Assembly: GCF_021227995.1 (NCBI RefSeq)
Contig: NZ_CP089301.1
Coordinates: 4,092,001-4,156,000 of the forward strand
Reading direction: 5' to 3'
From: Novosphingobium kaempferiae
GTDB taxonomy: Bacteria; Pseudomonadota; Alphaproteobacteria; Sphingomonadales; Sphingomonadaceae
DNA: 64,000 bases
The notes under the pieces: model-generated
What the model was told of the DNA's origin: nothing
Databases searched by the model: none
Seen by the model: the letters and a program-made list of their open reading frames with translations, nothing else
Shown here: positions 1 through 8,188 of the stretch, one piece after another
How positions within the stretch are numbered: position 1 is the stretch's first letter
Layout: each line of letters opens with the position of its first letter
Position numbers and translations under genes: made by a program

Positions 1-611
1 TGCGGATCGGCGTCGAGCACGCGCCCCTCGCCATCCAGCGTCAGCCAGCCGAAATTCATCCGCCGCACCGCCTCGCGCGCGACGGCGGCGGTCATCCGCT
101 CGCGCTCCAGCGCCACGAAGGTGCCGAGTGCGGCGCGAAGGTATGGGGCAAGGCTCTCCAGCAGGGCATCGACCTCTTCGCCGAACTCGTTCTCCCGCCG
201 CGTCACGGTGATCCAGCCGCTTGTGCCGCCCTTCTCGGCGAAGCGGATCATCCTGAGGTGGTTCATGCCCGAAGGCACCAGCAGCTGCGTCAGGTAGGCG
301 TCGTGCGCCGGCTCACCGAGGTGGAGCAGTTGGTCCAGCCGGAACGCCCGCCCCTCCGCCATCTCGTGATAGGGCATGGGGTCGCGCAGGTAGAGATTCT
401 CGCGATAGTGCCGCGAAACCGGCGGCGGCGAAGGCTCGCCCGAATAGAGATGGATCACCCGCGCCTCGGGCGTGCCCAGCGGCAGCGGCCGGAACACGAG
501 GCTCGCGTAGTCGCCCGCCACCGCATCGCGCAGCGCGTCGAGGAAACCGCGCCATGGCGGGTCTTCGACCAGCCCCCCGATCAGGGGCACGATGAGGTTC
601 TCTCCCGCCAT
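1..611 (-). CDS. LuxR-like transcriptional regulator, C-terminus outside window
   Basis: Open minus-strand frame starting MAGENLIVPLIGG and running about 203 codons off the left edge with no stop. The visible part reads as a sensory N-terminus: an alpha/beta domain of about 160 residues, then a segment (VRRMNFGWLTLDGEGRVLDAD) that looks like the start of a PAS-type fold. This layout matches sphingomonad LuxR-family regulators that end in a helix-turn-helix, but the HTH itself lies beyond position 1, so the family call is inferred. It diverges from the monooxygenase operon at 730, with a 118-bp gap carrying a short TCCC-N5-GGGA dyad at 619-631 that could be an operator. It is therefore the natural candidate regulator of that operon. 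Confidence 0.55.
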   Translation of the reverse strand, partial: MAGENLIVPLIGGLVEDPPWRGFLDALRDAVAGDYASLVFRPLPLGTPEARVIHLYSGEPSPPPVSRHYRENLYLRDPMPYHEMAEGRAFRLDQLLHLGEPAHDAYLTQLLVPSGMNHLRMIRFAEKGGTSGWITVTRRENEFGEEVDALLESLAPYLRAALGTFVALERERMTAAVAREAVRRMNFGWLTLDGEGRVLDADP

Positions 612-729
612 GTTCTCATCCCCAAATGGGAATTTGCTTTGAGCGACGCCTAGACCACCCATGGGCTCCTAACAAAGAGGCGCACGCGCGGCATCGTCGC
701 GGCGATGCGCCGCTGAAGAGGAGCGCCCG

Positions 730-1848
730 ATGAAAGTGCAGCCCGCCGCCTTCCTGCGCACGACCCTGCCGCTCGGCATCGACATGGTGGGGGACTACGA
801 TTCGGGCCGCTACCATTCGATCTGGCTGCCCGATCACATGGTCAGCTTCTGGCCCGATTCGATCTGGACGCCCGAGTTCACCGACCTCGCCAAAGCGTCA
901 CCCAGCCCGCACCGCCACCTCGACGGCATGGCGGTCGCCGCCGCCGCTGCAGTGCTGACGAAGAGCACGCCGCTGGCGACCACGGTGGTCGATACCGTGC
1001 GGCGGCATCCCTCGATGCTGGCGCAGTCGGCCCTGACGGTGAGCCATCTGTCCAAGGGCCGCTTCATCCTCGGCCTCGGCTCGGGGGAACTGGAGAACAC
1101 CGTCCCCTACGGCTTCGACTTCGCCAAGCCGGTGGGACGGCTGGAAGAGGCGATCCGCGTCATCAAGCTGCTGTGGCATGCCGACGGCCCGGTCGATTTC
1201 GAGGGCGAGTTCTTCCATCTCGAACACGCGCGGATGGACACCGAGTTCTTCGACGGCAAGGCGCCGCCGATCTGGCTCGGCGCGGCGGGGCCGAGGATGC
1301 TGGGCATCACCGGGCGCGAGGCGGACGGCTGGTGGCCGGCGGGATCGTGGACGCCCGAGGACTATGCGGCGAAGCTCAAGGTCATCCTCGACGCGGGCGA
1401 CGCGGCGGGCCGCGACATGAGCCACTTCACCCCCGCGATCACCCAGATGGCCCTGATCGGCGAGCCCGACGAGATCGACGAGATGCTGCGCGCGCCGATG
1501 GTCAAGTCGATCATCCTGATGATCACCGCCAAGGATCTCGCGCAGTTCGGCCATGAGCATCCGATGGGTCCGGACTGGCGCGGCATCATGGACTTCGATC
1601 CGGTCAAGCTGAGCCGCGATGCCATGGTCCGTTTCTGCGAGGAGATGAACCCGCAGGCCATCCGCGACATCCTGCCGGTCGGCACGCCGAAAGAGGTGGC
1701 GGTGAAGATCAAGGGCTTCGCCGACGCCGGGATGCGCGTCTACAAGCTGATGGAATACGGCGCGATGGGTGGCATGAAGTTCTCCGCCACCTCCGCCGCC
1801 AAGGTCCGCGAGACCGAGGACGAAATCCGGAAGCTGGTGGAGGGCTGA
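730..1848 (+). CDS. LLM-class flavin-dependent oxidoreductase
   Basis: 372-aa luciferase-like monooxygenase or F420-dependent reductase homologue with a TIM-barrel fold. Family-typical stretches are RYHSIWLPDH near residue 27, TTVVDTVRRHPSMLAQSALT near 85, LSKGRFILGLGSGE near 107 and PPIWLGAAGPRMLGITGREADGW near 175. Length is normal for the MER/F420-type branch, which usually oxidises or reduces a small organic substrate with FMN or F420; the cofactor cannot be told from sequence alone. A GAGGAG ribosome site lies 8-13 bases before the ATG. It is the first gene of a tight four-gene plus-strand operon, ending 4 bases before the sulfotransferase. Substrate unknown. Confidence 0.85.
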   Translation: MKVQPAAFLRTTLPLGIDMVGDYDSGRYHSIWLPDHMVSFWPDSIWTPEFTDLAKASPSPHRHLDGMAVAAAAAVLTKSTPLATTVVDTVRRHPSMLAQSALTVSHLSKGRFILGLGSGELENTVPYGFDFAKPVGRLEEAIRVIKLLWHADGPVDFEGEFFHLEHARMDTEFFDGKAPPIWLGAAGPRMLGITGREADGWWPAGSWTPEDYAAKLKVILDAGDAAGRDMSHFTPAITQMALIGEPDEIDEMLRAPMVKSIILMITAKDLAQFGHEHPMGPDWRGIMDFDPVKLSRDAMVRFCEEMNPQAIRDILPVGTPKEVAVKIKGFADAGMRVYKLMEYGAMGGMKFSATSAAKVRETEDEIRKLVEG

Positions 1849-1852
1849 GGCG

Positions 1853-3019
1853 ATGGCGGACCTCGACGCGCAGCAACTGCTGCAGCATGCCATGGCCGGG
1901 ACCGGCCTGTCGGACTGGGCGGACGAGAGCTTCCCCGAACGCTTCGCGCTGGCCATGGCGCACATCAACACGATCCCGATGGACGCGACAGGACGGCAGG
2001 CGGCGGCGCAGAACATCCACTGGCTGCTCACCGACCGGCTGCGCTTCTTCCAGGACCGCAAGGACTTTCCCCTCGCCGACGAGGTGATCGAACGGCCGAT
2101 GTTCGCCAGCGGAGAGCCGCGCTCGGGCACGACGCTTATGCACGCGCTCATGTCGGTCGACCCGGACGCGCGGGCGCTGCGCTTCGCCGAAGTCATGCAC
2201 CCCTCCCCGCCGCCCGGCACGGTCGAGGGGCTCGACCCCCGCTACGCGCAGGCCGATGCGGAATGGCGCGAGATCAATGCGAAGATGGCGAAGTGGCTGC
2301 ACTGCCATCCCTACAACGACATGCTCGGCGACGGACTGCCCGAGGACGAGCGTACCTGGGCCTTCGACTTTCGCGTCATGACGCCGACCGCCTGGTGGCG
2401 CGTGCCGATGCAGAACCTCTCGATGGGCCTGCCGACCGACCCGCCGGCGCAGTACCGCATCCACAAGGCCATGCTGCAGGCGTTCCAGCATGGGCGGGAG
2501 CGCAAGTACTGGGTGCTCAAGGGCTTCCACACCACGCGGCTGGAGGCGTTCTTCGACGCCTATCCCGACGCCACGCTGGTCTGGCTGCACCGCGATCCGG
2601 TCATGGTGGCGGCGAGTTCGACGATGATGATGTCGGACATCATGGAAGGTATCGTCGGCCGCATCGATCTGGTGAAAGAAGCGAAGGCGCACCTCGAACG
2701 GGTCCGCTGGTCGATCGGCAATACCATGGCGAACCCGCTGGTGAACGACCCGCGCATCCATCACGTTCTCTACCGCGATTTTGTAGCCGACCCCATCGGC
2801 ACCGTGCGCGATTACTACCGCTTCGCCGGGCGCGATTTCGGCGAGCGGCAGGAAGCGGCGATGCACCGGTACCTCGCCGAGAACAGGGGCGACCGGCATG
2901 GCAAGTTCCATTACTCCACGAGCGTCCTGACCGATGCCGGCTACGACCTCGATGCCCTCAACGCCGAGTTCGCGCCCTTCCGCGAGCGCTTCGGCGTACC
3001 TATCGAGGTGCGGGCATGA
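1853..3019 (+). CDS. Sulfotransferase family protein
   Basis: 388-aa PAPS-dependent sulfotransferase-like protein. The 5'-phosphosulfate loop is visible as SGEPRSGTT (R90-S91-G92-T93-T94), followed by LMHALMSVDPDARALRFAE. The 3'-phosphate loop is ATLVWLHRDPVMVAASS near residues 238-254. Length and the PSPPPG stretch fit the Sulfotransfer_3 branch found in sphingomonads and mycobacteria, which is often encoded next to lipid or steroid-like metabolism genes. No signal peptide, so it is cytosolic. The start is 4 bases after the preceding stop and its TGA overlaps the next ATG (ATGA), so translation is probably coupled. The acceptor substrate is unknown. Confidence 0.85.
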   Translation: MADLDAQQLLQHAMAGTGLSDWADESFPERFALAMAHINTIPMDATGRQAAAQNIHWLLTDRLRFFQDRKDFPLADEVIERPMFASGEPRSGTTLMHALMSVDPDARALRFAEVMHPSPPPGTVEGLDPRYAQADAEWREINAKMAKWLHCHPYNDMLGDGLPEDERTWAFDFRVMTPTAWWRVPMQNLSMGLPTDPPAQYRIHKAMLQAFQHGRERKYWVLKGFHTTRLEAFFDAYPDATLVWLHRDPVMVAASSTMMMSDIMEGIVGRIDLVKEAKAHLERVRWSIGNTMANPLVNDPRIHHVLYRDFVADPIGTVRDYYRFAGRDFGERQEAAMHRYLAENRGDRHGKFHYSTSVLTDAGYDLDALNAEFAPFRERFGVPIEVRA

Positions 3020-3816
3020 TCCACCCCCGCGTCAGCCTCCATCAGGTCGCCGTGATCGATGAGCCGACCGCGGCATTCCTCGACTTCTGCCGCAGCATCG
3101 GGGTGCAGCATTGCACGCTCGCCGCGCCCCGCCTCCAGTCCGACACGGACCGCGCCGCCGCTCGCGACAGTTCGGTGCGGATCGGCTGCATCAATCATCT
3201 CTTCGCGGTGCATCCAGATCTCGAACGTGACACCGGCGCGGCAGTGGAAGGTCTGCTGCACACCATAGAGTTGGCCAGGGAAATCGGCGCGCCCTCCATC
3301 TATCTCCTGACTGGAGGGCGCGGCGCGTTGTCGTGGGAAACCGCAGCCCAGCGCTTCGCCGACCTCATCGCTCCCTGCCGCGATGCTGCGCAAAAGGCGG
3401 GCGTCGCGTTGCTGGTGGAGAACGCCTCCCCGCTCAACGCCGACATCCACATGGCGCACACCCTCCCCGATGCGACGCTCCTCGCCCGGATCGCCGGTAT
3501 CGGGGTCTGCGTCGAACTCCATGCCTGCTGGACCGAAGCCATGCTGCGCGACAACCTCGCCGACGCCCTGCCGCTGGCCGGGCTGGTGCAGGTGAGCGAC
3601 TACGTCCTCGGCGACCGCAGCACGCCCTGCCGAGCGGTTCCGGGAGATGGCGCGATCCCGCTGGAGGCGATCCTGCGCGACGTGCTCGACCTCGGCTATC
3701 GCGGGCTGTTCGACCTCGAACTCGTCGGCCCGCGCATCGCTGCGGAAGGCCCTCGCGAGGCCTGCACCCGCTCGGCGCGCTACCTCTCCGACATGCTCGA
3801 CCGACTGGGAGCCTGA
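3016..3816 (+). CDS. Sugar phosphate isomerase/epimerase-like TIM-barrel protein
   Basis: 266-aa protein of the xylose-isomerase-like TIM-barrel (AP endonuclease 2) superfamily. Metal-binding positions of the family can be seen: LLVENAS (Glu near residue 135), VCVELHACW (Glu/His near 170), QVSDYVLGD (Asp near 195) and a late FDLELVGP Glu. Its start overlaps the sulfotransferase stop by 4 bases. In this superfamily such proteins isomerise or epimerise sugars, inositols or hydroxy-acids; no particular substrate can be assigned. Its position between a sulfotransferase and a DUF1214-like protein suggests a role in processing the same small molecule. Confidence 0.75.
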   Translation: MIHPRVSLHQVAVIDEPTAAFLDFCRSIGVQHCTLAAPRLQSDTDRAAARDSSVRIGCINHLFAVHPDLERDTGAAVEGLLHTIELAREIGAPSIYLLTGGRGALSWETAAQRFADLIAPCRDAAQKAGVALLVENASPLNADIHMAHTLPDATLLARIAGIGVCVELHACWTEAMLRDNLADALPLAGLVQVSDYVLGDRSTPCRAVPGDGAIPLEAILRDVLDLGYRGLFDLELVGPRIAAEGPREACTRSARYLSDMLDRLGA

Positions 3817-3818
3817 CG

Positions 3819-5054
3819 ATGGCCTATGGCGACGGACCCGACGACGCTCCCTTGCGCGAAGCATGGGAACAGTTCTGCGACCGGCTGAAGCTGGCGGGCC
3901 TTAGCGCCTTCAAGGACGCCAATCCCGCCAACCCGCTCCAGCGCGCCGACGCATTCCGTTTCCTGACGCAGAATCTGGGGCAAGCATTCGACCTTGCGCT
4001 GGAGACGAAAGACCCGGCTTTCCCGATGATCCACCCCTTCGTCACACCCACGCGCAAGCTGGGCGGCGACGTGGCCGACTTCACCTATCGGCAGGCATGG
4101 ATCGATGGCGCCCACGCCTACCGTCTCACCGGCCGCAAAGGCACCGCCCGCTGGCTCAACGTAACCGTGCAAGGCCCGCGCCCCGCGACGATCCCCGGCA
4201 CCGACTGGCCCTCACTCCACGAACCCTTCGGCGACATCCCGGAGTGCAACATCCTCGGCACGCAGATCGAGGCTGACGCGAACGACAACTTCGAACTGTT
4301 CATCGGCGGCGAGCGAAGAGACCGCAACTGGCTCCCCACCACCCCCGGCAGCCGCAAGCTGTTCATCCGCGAAGCCTTCGACGGCTGGGACGAAACGCCC
4401 ACCGCGCTCACCATCGAACGCATCGGCATGGACGCCCCCCGACCTCTCCCCTCGCCCGCCCGCATGATCGAGGCAATGGACTGGGCAGGCGATTTCGTCA
4501 CCGGCCTGATGCGCGACTGGCCCGAGCATTCCTGGCTGACTTCCCGCGGCGTCTGCGATCCGAAGGCGCTCAACCAGTTCCCCGCCGACAAGATCGCCAA
4601 CGACGCCTCGGATGCGAAACGCGGGCGCATGGCCGCGCACATGGTCTGGCGGCTGGAGCCCGATGAGGCCCTGATCGTCGAGATGGACATGCATCCCGGG
4701 TTCTGGATATTCGGCATGGGCGGGGCCTTCGTCGGCTCGATGGACTTCCTCCACCGCCCGGTCAGCTACACCCCCGCCCGCACCCGCATTGACAGCGACG
4801 GCGTCGTGCGCCTTGTGCTCGCCCATGACGATCCGGGCATCCACAACTGGCTCGACACGCAGGGCTTCAGCGACGGCAACCTCACTTACCGCAATCTGCT
4901 GACGCAGGACGCGGCGCGGTTCCGGACCCGCGTGGTCCCACGCGACAGGCTGATGGAATACTTGCCCGCCGACACCGCCATTGTCACCCCGACAGAACGC
5001 GCGACCATGCGCATCGAACGCTACCGCGCGATCAAGCGCCGCTACGGTGTCTGA
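3819..5054 (+). CDS. DUF1214-like protein
   Basis: 411-aa protein, ATG two bases after the preceding TGA. The central stretch FELFIGGERRDRNWLPTTPG followed by LFIREAFDGWDE and LTIERIG resembles the DUF1214 signature (NWLPTP...RLY). A long N-terminal region (LREAWEQFCDRLKLAG) and a C-terminal region with HPGFWIFGMG and HDDPGIHNWLDTQG follow. DUF1214 proteins have no settled biochemical function. No signal peptide or membrane segment is seen. It is the last gene of the operon and overlaps the convergent membrane protein gene by 13 bases at the 3' ends. A longer in-frame open reading exists upstream but overlaps the TIM-barrel gene and is not believed. Confidence 0.7.
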   Translation: MAYGDGPDDAPLREAWEQFCDRLKLAGLSAFKDANPANPLQRADAFRFLTQNLGQAFDLALETKDPAFPMIHPFVTPTRKLGGDVADFTYRQAWIDGAHAYRLTGRKGTARWLNVTVQGPRPATIPGTDWPSLHEPFGDIPECNILGTQIEADANDNFELFIGGERRDRNWLPTTPGSRKLFIREAFDGWDETPTALTIERIGMDAPRPLPSPARMIEAMDWAGDFVTGLMRDWPEHSWLTSRGVCDPKALNQFPADKIANDASDAKRGRMAAHMVWRLEPDEALIVEMDMHPGFWIFGMGGAFVGSMDFLHRPVSYTPARTRIDSDGVVRLVLAHDDPGIHNWLDTQGFSDGNLTYRNLLTQDAARFRTRVVPRDRLMEYLPADTAIVTPTERATMRIERYRAIKRRYGV

Positions 5055-6553
5055 CGCCGGTAGAGCACGGAATTGTGGGAACGCGCCGCCTCCCGCCAAC
5101 CCGGCAACGGCATTTCGGGTGAGTGCCACACGATCCACAGCAGCGGCACTTCCGGCGGAACATTCTTCACCGCGCGCAGAAGCTGGTTGAAGCCCTGGCA
5201 CTGCTCCCCCACCATCGATCCCGTCTCGGCGTCCTGGAAGGGGCCTGTCACCGGGTTATGGATCCGCAGCAATTGCCCTCCGGTCATCTGCCACTGGTCG
5301 TTGGCGAAGGCGTGCCGCCGCGTCAGTGCATAACTGGCGGCGTGGGTGTCGCGAATGCGGTTCTGCAACCATTGCGCCCGGCACGGCTGCGAAATGAAGG
5401 TCACCAGCTGCGAGCCGCGGGGCACCGCATCGACCACCGCCGTCTCCTGCCGGATCTGCCGGTCCCACATGGCCATGCTGACCGTATTGCCCCCCAGTCG
5501 CGCCAACATGAAGACAATGGCGGCGACGGCCAGCACCTGCCGGGCACGCGGAGACATTTCGGAACGCGGACGGGCGCAGATCAACGCCAGCGCAAGGATC
5601 GTGGGCGTCAACCGCATGTCGGCATAAGCGGACCCGTAGGCCACGCCCGGCATGACGAAATAGAGCGCCAGCAGCACGACCGAGGCAAGCGCCAGCCCCT
5701 TGTGCAGCGCCACCGCCCGCGAGCGCCAGAGCACGCCGATGACGACTGCAAGCGCCACCGCGCAGCCGTAGTCCCACCCTTCCCAGCGATCCGCCAGCAC
5801 GTTGGCGAGATGATAGAGCTTCACCGGCACCACGAACCACAACCCGCTGGGCAGATGCTCGCCCGATTGCGGCAGAAGCAGGCTCAGCACTTGCGGGACG
5901 AGCAGGCAGGTGCTGGCAAGGAAGCCGGTCAGCAGCGACCACCCGATACGCCCCGAGCGCTCGTAGCGCGCCGCCAGTTCGCAACAGCCGACAAGGACGC
6001 ATAGCAACGCCCAGGCTGCGAGGTGGCACACCCAGATCACCGAAGCGACAATGGCAAACACGGCCCAGCGCAGCCTCGGTCTGGCCGCCATGGACGGAGA
6101 CATCCACCAGGCCAGCGCCAGCGTCGCCAGCGCAGTGCCGAGCACGAAGTTGATGAAGCCGTACTGGAACGGATTGCCCAGTGCGAGCGGGATCGCGAAG
6201 AGCGCCGTCACCATCACCCGACCATGCGCCGCGCGAGACAGCAGGAGGTAGCCTGCGACCTGCAGCCCGACGATCAGGAGACCGATCGCCTTCATCGTCG
6301 GCTCCAGCCCGATCAGCGGCTCCAGAACCCACGCGATGAGGTCGGTCCCGAGGTTCGGCAGCAGGTTCCATTCGAATGTGTACCAGCGCGCGATGCCGGC
6401 GCTGCGACCGCCGTCCATCTGCACCATAAAGCGCGACATGTGGCCGGGCAGGTCGGTCAGCGGCGGCACCGCCGGATAGAGCAGCGGCACGATGGCCAGC
6501 AGCACCAGTGCCGCGCACCAGCGCGGCGGGATCGTCGACAGATCCGACTTCAC
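5042..6553 (-). CDS. Multi-spanning membrane protein, probable glycosyltransferase of a gtr-type operon
   Basis: 503-aa integral membrane protein with about ten hydrophobic segments (for example AALVLLAIVPLLYPAVP, AIGLLIVGLQVAGYLLL, AVFAIVASVIWVCHLAAWAL). A periplasmic-looking C-terminal domain of about 120 residues carries Cys residues. The GTG start at 6553 overlaps the gtrA stop (GTGA), which fixes the start and implies coupling; a longer frame reaching 6802 would overlap gtrA. An acidic loop after the first helix (PPLTDLPGHMSRF) is placed like the first-loop acidic motif of GT-C transferases. In phage and chromosomal gtr operons the third gene encodes the specific membrane transferase, so this is the inferred role; no family name is recognised. 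Confidence 0.65.
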   Translation of the reverse strand: MKSDLSTIPPRWCAALVLLAIVPLLYPAVPPLTDLPGHMSRFMVQMDGGRSAGIARWYTFEWNLLPNLGTDLIAWVLEPLIGLEPTMKAIGLLIVGLQVAGYLLLSRAAHGRVMVTALFAIPLALGNPFQYGFINFVLGTALATLALAWWMSPSMAARPRLRWAVFAIVASVIWVCHLAAWALLCVLVGCCELAARYERSGRIGWSLLTGFLASTCLLVPQVLSLLLPQSGEHLPSGLWFVVPVKLYHLANVLADRWEGWDYGCAVALAVVIGVLWRSRAVALHKGLALASVVLLALYFVMPGVAYGSAYADMRLTPTILALALICARPRSEMSPRARQVLAVAAIVFMLARLGGNTVSMAMWDRQIRQETAVVDAVPRGSQLVTFISQPCRAQWLQNRIRDTHAASYALTRRHAFANDQWQMTGGQLLRIHNPVTGPFQDAETGSMVGEQCQGFNQLLRAVKNVPPEVPLLWIVWHSPEMPLPGWREAARSHNSVLYRRQTP

Positions 6554-6936
6554 CGCAAGGCGCGTCCCGGAACGAAGACGAAAGCGCGCGAAAGCAGAAA
6601 GAAGCAGACGGAATAGGCCACGATGCCCGCGCCCTGCCCGATCAGGCTCTGTGCGAAGCCGAGTCCGCGCATCATGGTCAGCACGGCCAGATTGACGGAG
6701 TAGGCGAGCGCAAAGGCCAGCAGGAAGCGCCCCGCCTCCCCCGCCGCGACCGGGCCGCGCACCTCGAAGGTCCAGATGCGGTTGAGCGTGAACGACAGGC
6801 ACAGGCCCACGGCATAGCCTCCCGCATTGGCAAGGTAATCTCCCGCCCCCACATGCAGCAGCGCGGCGATGACGGCGAGCCCGACCAGCGTGTTCAGCAG
6901 GCCGACCAACCCGAAACGCAGCGCGGACTTCAGCAT
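6550..6936 (-). CDS. gtrA: GtrA family membrane protein
   Basis: 128-aa protein with four evenly spaced transmembrane helices. The hallmark GtrA pattern is present: RFGLVGLLNTLVGLAV at the N-terminus, then NAGGYAVGLCLSFTLNRIWTF before the second loop. GtrA proteins are thought to flip or help present polyprenyl-phosphate-linked sugars across the inner membrane, working with a GtrB glycosyltransferase. It lies 10 bases after the GT2 gene and overlaps the start of the third gene by 4 bases, so all three form one operon. Confidence 0.88.
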   Translation of the reverse strand: MLKSALRFGLVGLLNTLVGLAVIAALLHVGAGDYLANAGGYAVGLCLSFTLNRIWTFEVRGPVAAGEAGRFLLAFALAYSVNLAVLTMMRGLGFAQSLIGQGAGIVAYSVCFFLLSRAFVFVPGRALR

Positions 6937-6946
6937 GGCGTGATAA

Positions 6947-7990
6947 TCAGTGGTGCGCGTCGAGTGCGGCGAGGCCGAGGGGCACGCCGGTCATCGGGTC
7001 GATGCCCGCCTGCCGACCCTGCCGGGTCTGGCTGCGCAATTCGCGCACGATGAACAGCGGGCGTCGCTTGCTCTCGATATAGAGACGACCGAGGTAGTCG
7101 CCGAAGACCCCAAGAATGATGAGTTGCATGCTGCCCATGATGAGCATGACCGCAATCGTGCTTGTCCAGCCGACGATGACGCCGTTCTCGAACCACCGCC
7201 AGATCGCCCAGCACAGCAGCGCCAGCCCTGCGAAACCCGCCAGCACGCCGAGATGCGAGGCAATCCGCAACGGCACGGTGGAGAAACTGGTGATCGCATC
7301 GATGGCAAGGCGGGCAAGGTGGCGCATCGGGTACTTGGTCTCTCCCGCTGCCCGCGCGTCGCGCTCGTACTGCAACGGCACCTGCTCGAACCCGACCCAG
7401 CTGACCATGCCGCGGATGAAACGGAAACGTTCGGGCATGGCGTTGAGCTGGTCGACGACGCGGCGCGTCATCAGGCGAAAGTCGCCGGTATCGACCGGAA
7501 TTTCCTGCTCTGCGAGGCGGTTGAGCAGCTTGTAGAACAGCGCCGAAGTCCCGCGCTTCACCACGCTCTCGCCATGCCGCACCACGCGCTGTCCGTAGAC
7601 GACGTCCGCACCCTCATCGATCTTCGCCATCATCGCGCCGAGCAGTTCGGGCGGATCCTGCAGGTCGGCGTCGATCATCATCACGCGGTCGCCGCGGCTG
7701 ATCTGGAGGCCTGCGGTCACTGCAAGCTGCTGCCCGTGATTGCGGGAGAGGTCCACGCCCAGCACGCGCGGATTGCGCTCCGCCAGCACGCAGATCAGCG
7801 GCCAGGTACGGTCGGTGGAGCCGTCGTTGACGAGGATGATCTCGTAATCGTCGCCCACCTGCTCCGCGCAGGCCGCCGACAGGCGCGCCTCCAGCATGAG
7901 CAGCACGTCTTCCTCGTTGTAGCAGGGCACCACGACCGAAAGCCGCGGACAGGTCCGCTCGGCAAACGGCAGGAAAGGTTCCATCAACAT
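6947..7990 (-). CDS. gtrB: GT2 polyprenyl-phosphate glycosyltransferase (GtrB/DPM1-like)
   Basis: About 347-aa glycosyltransferase family 2 enzyme. Visible motifs are LSVVVPCYNEED near the N-terminus, VNDGSTDRTW, the DXD-type IDADLQDPPE, and DTGDFRLMTRRVVD. A C-terminal pair of membrane helices (HLGVLAGFAGLALLCWAIW and TIAVMLIMGSMQLIILGVFG) is typical of GtrB/ArnC/DPM1-like enzymes, which load a sugar onto undecaprenyl phosphate at the cytosolic face. The start is uncertain: ATG at 7990 (MLMEPF), ATG at 7984, or ATG at 8038, which adds 16 poorly conserved residues. It is the first gene of the gtr-like operon. Confidence 0.85.
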   Translation of the reverse strand: MLMEPFLPFAERTCPRLSVVVPCYNEEDVLLMLEARLSAACAEQVGDDYEIILVNDGSTDRTWPLICVLAERNPRVLGVDLSRNHGQQLAVTAGLQISRGDRVMMIDADLQDPPELLGAMMAKIDEGADVVYGQRVVRHGESVVKRGTSALFYKLLNRLAEQEIPVDTGDFRLMTRRVVDQLNAMPERFRFIRGMVSWVGFEQVPLQYERDARAAGETKYPMRHLARLAIDAITSFSTVPLRIASHLGVLAGFAGLALLCWAIWRWFENGVIVGWTSTIAVMLIMGSMQLIILGVFGDYLGRLYIESKRRPLFIVRELRSQTRQGRQAGIDPMTGVPLGLAALDAHH

Positions 7991-8115
7991 GCTTGGGCCC
8001 CGCGGAATCGGCTGTGCTCGCCAAGCGGTATCCACCATGCTTGGTTAACCGCGCGTAAAAGACGGTAGACCTTCGCTTTTCTGACGTTTCCACAAGCAAA
8101 TGGCGGGCAAACGAA

Positions 8116-8143
8116 AAGGGCGACGCCCGCGTGCGTCGCCCTT
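8116..8143 (-). terminator. Rho-independent terminator of the PEP-CTERM gene
   Basis: Perfect 11-bp inverted repeat (AAGGGCGACGC, 6-base loop, GCGTCGCCCTT). On the minus strand it is followed by the T-rich run TTTTCGTTT. It lies 45 bases past the stop of the Ser-rich gene and upstream of the GT2 start, so it separates the two transcription units. Confidence 0.85.
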
Positions 8144-8188
8144 CCACATCAGGCGCCGCGAACGGCACCTGCCCCCATGTGACTGGTA

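Noticed and set aside
3333..3818. N-terminal extension of the DUF1214-like frame
   Set aside because: It lies wholly inside the TIM-barrel gene in another frame; the ATG at 3819 directly after that gene's stop gives the conserved N-terminus.
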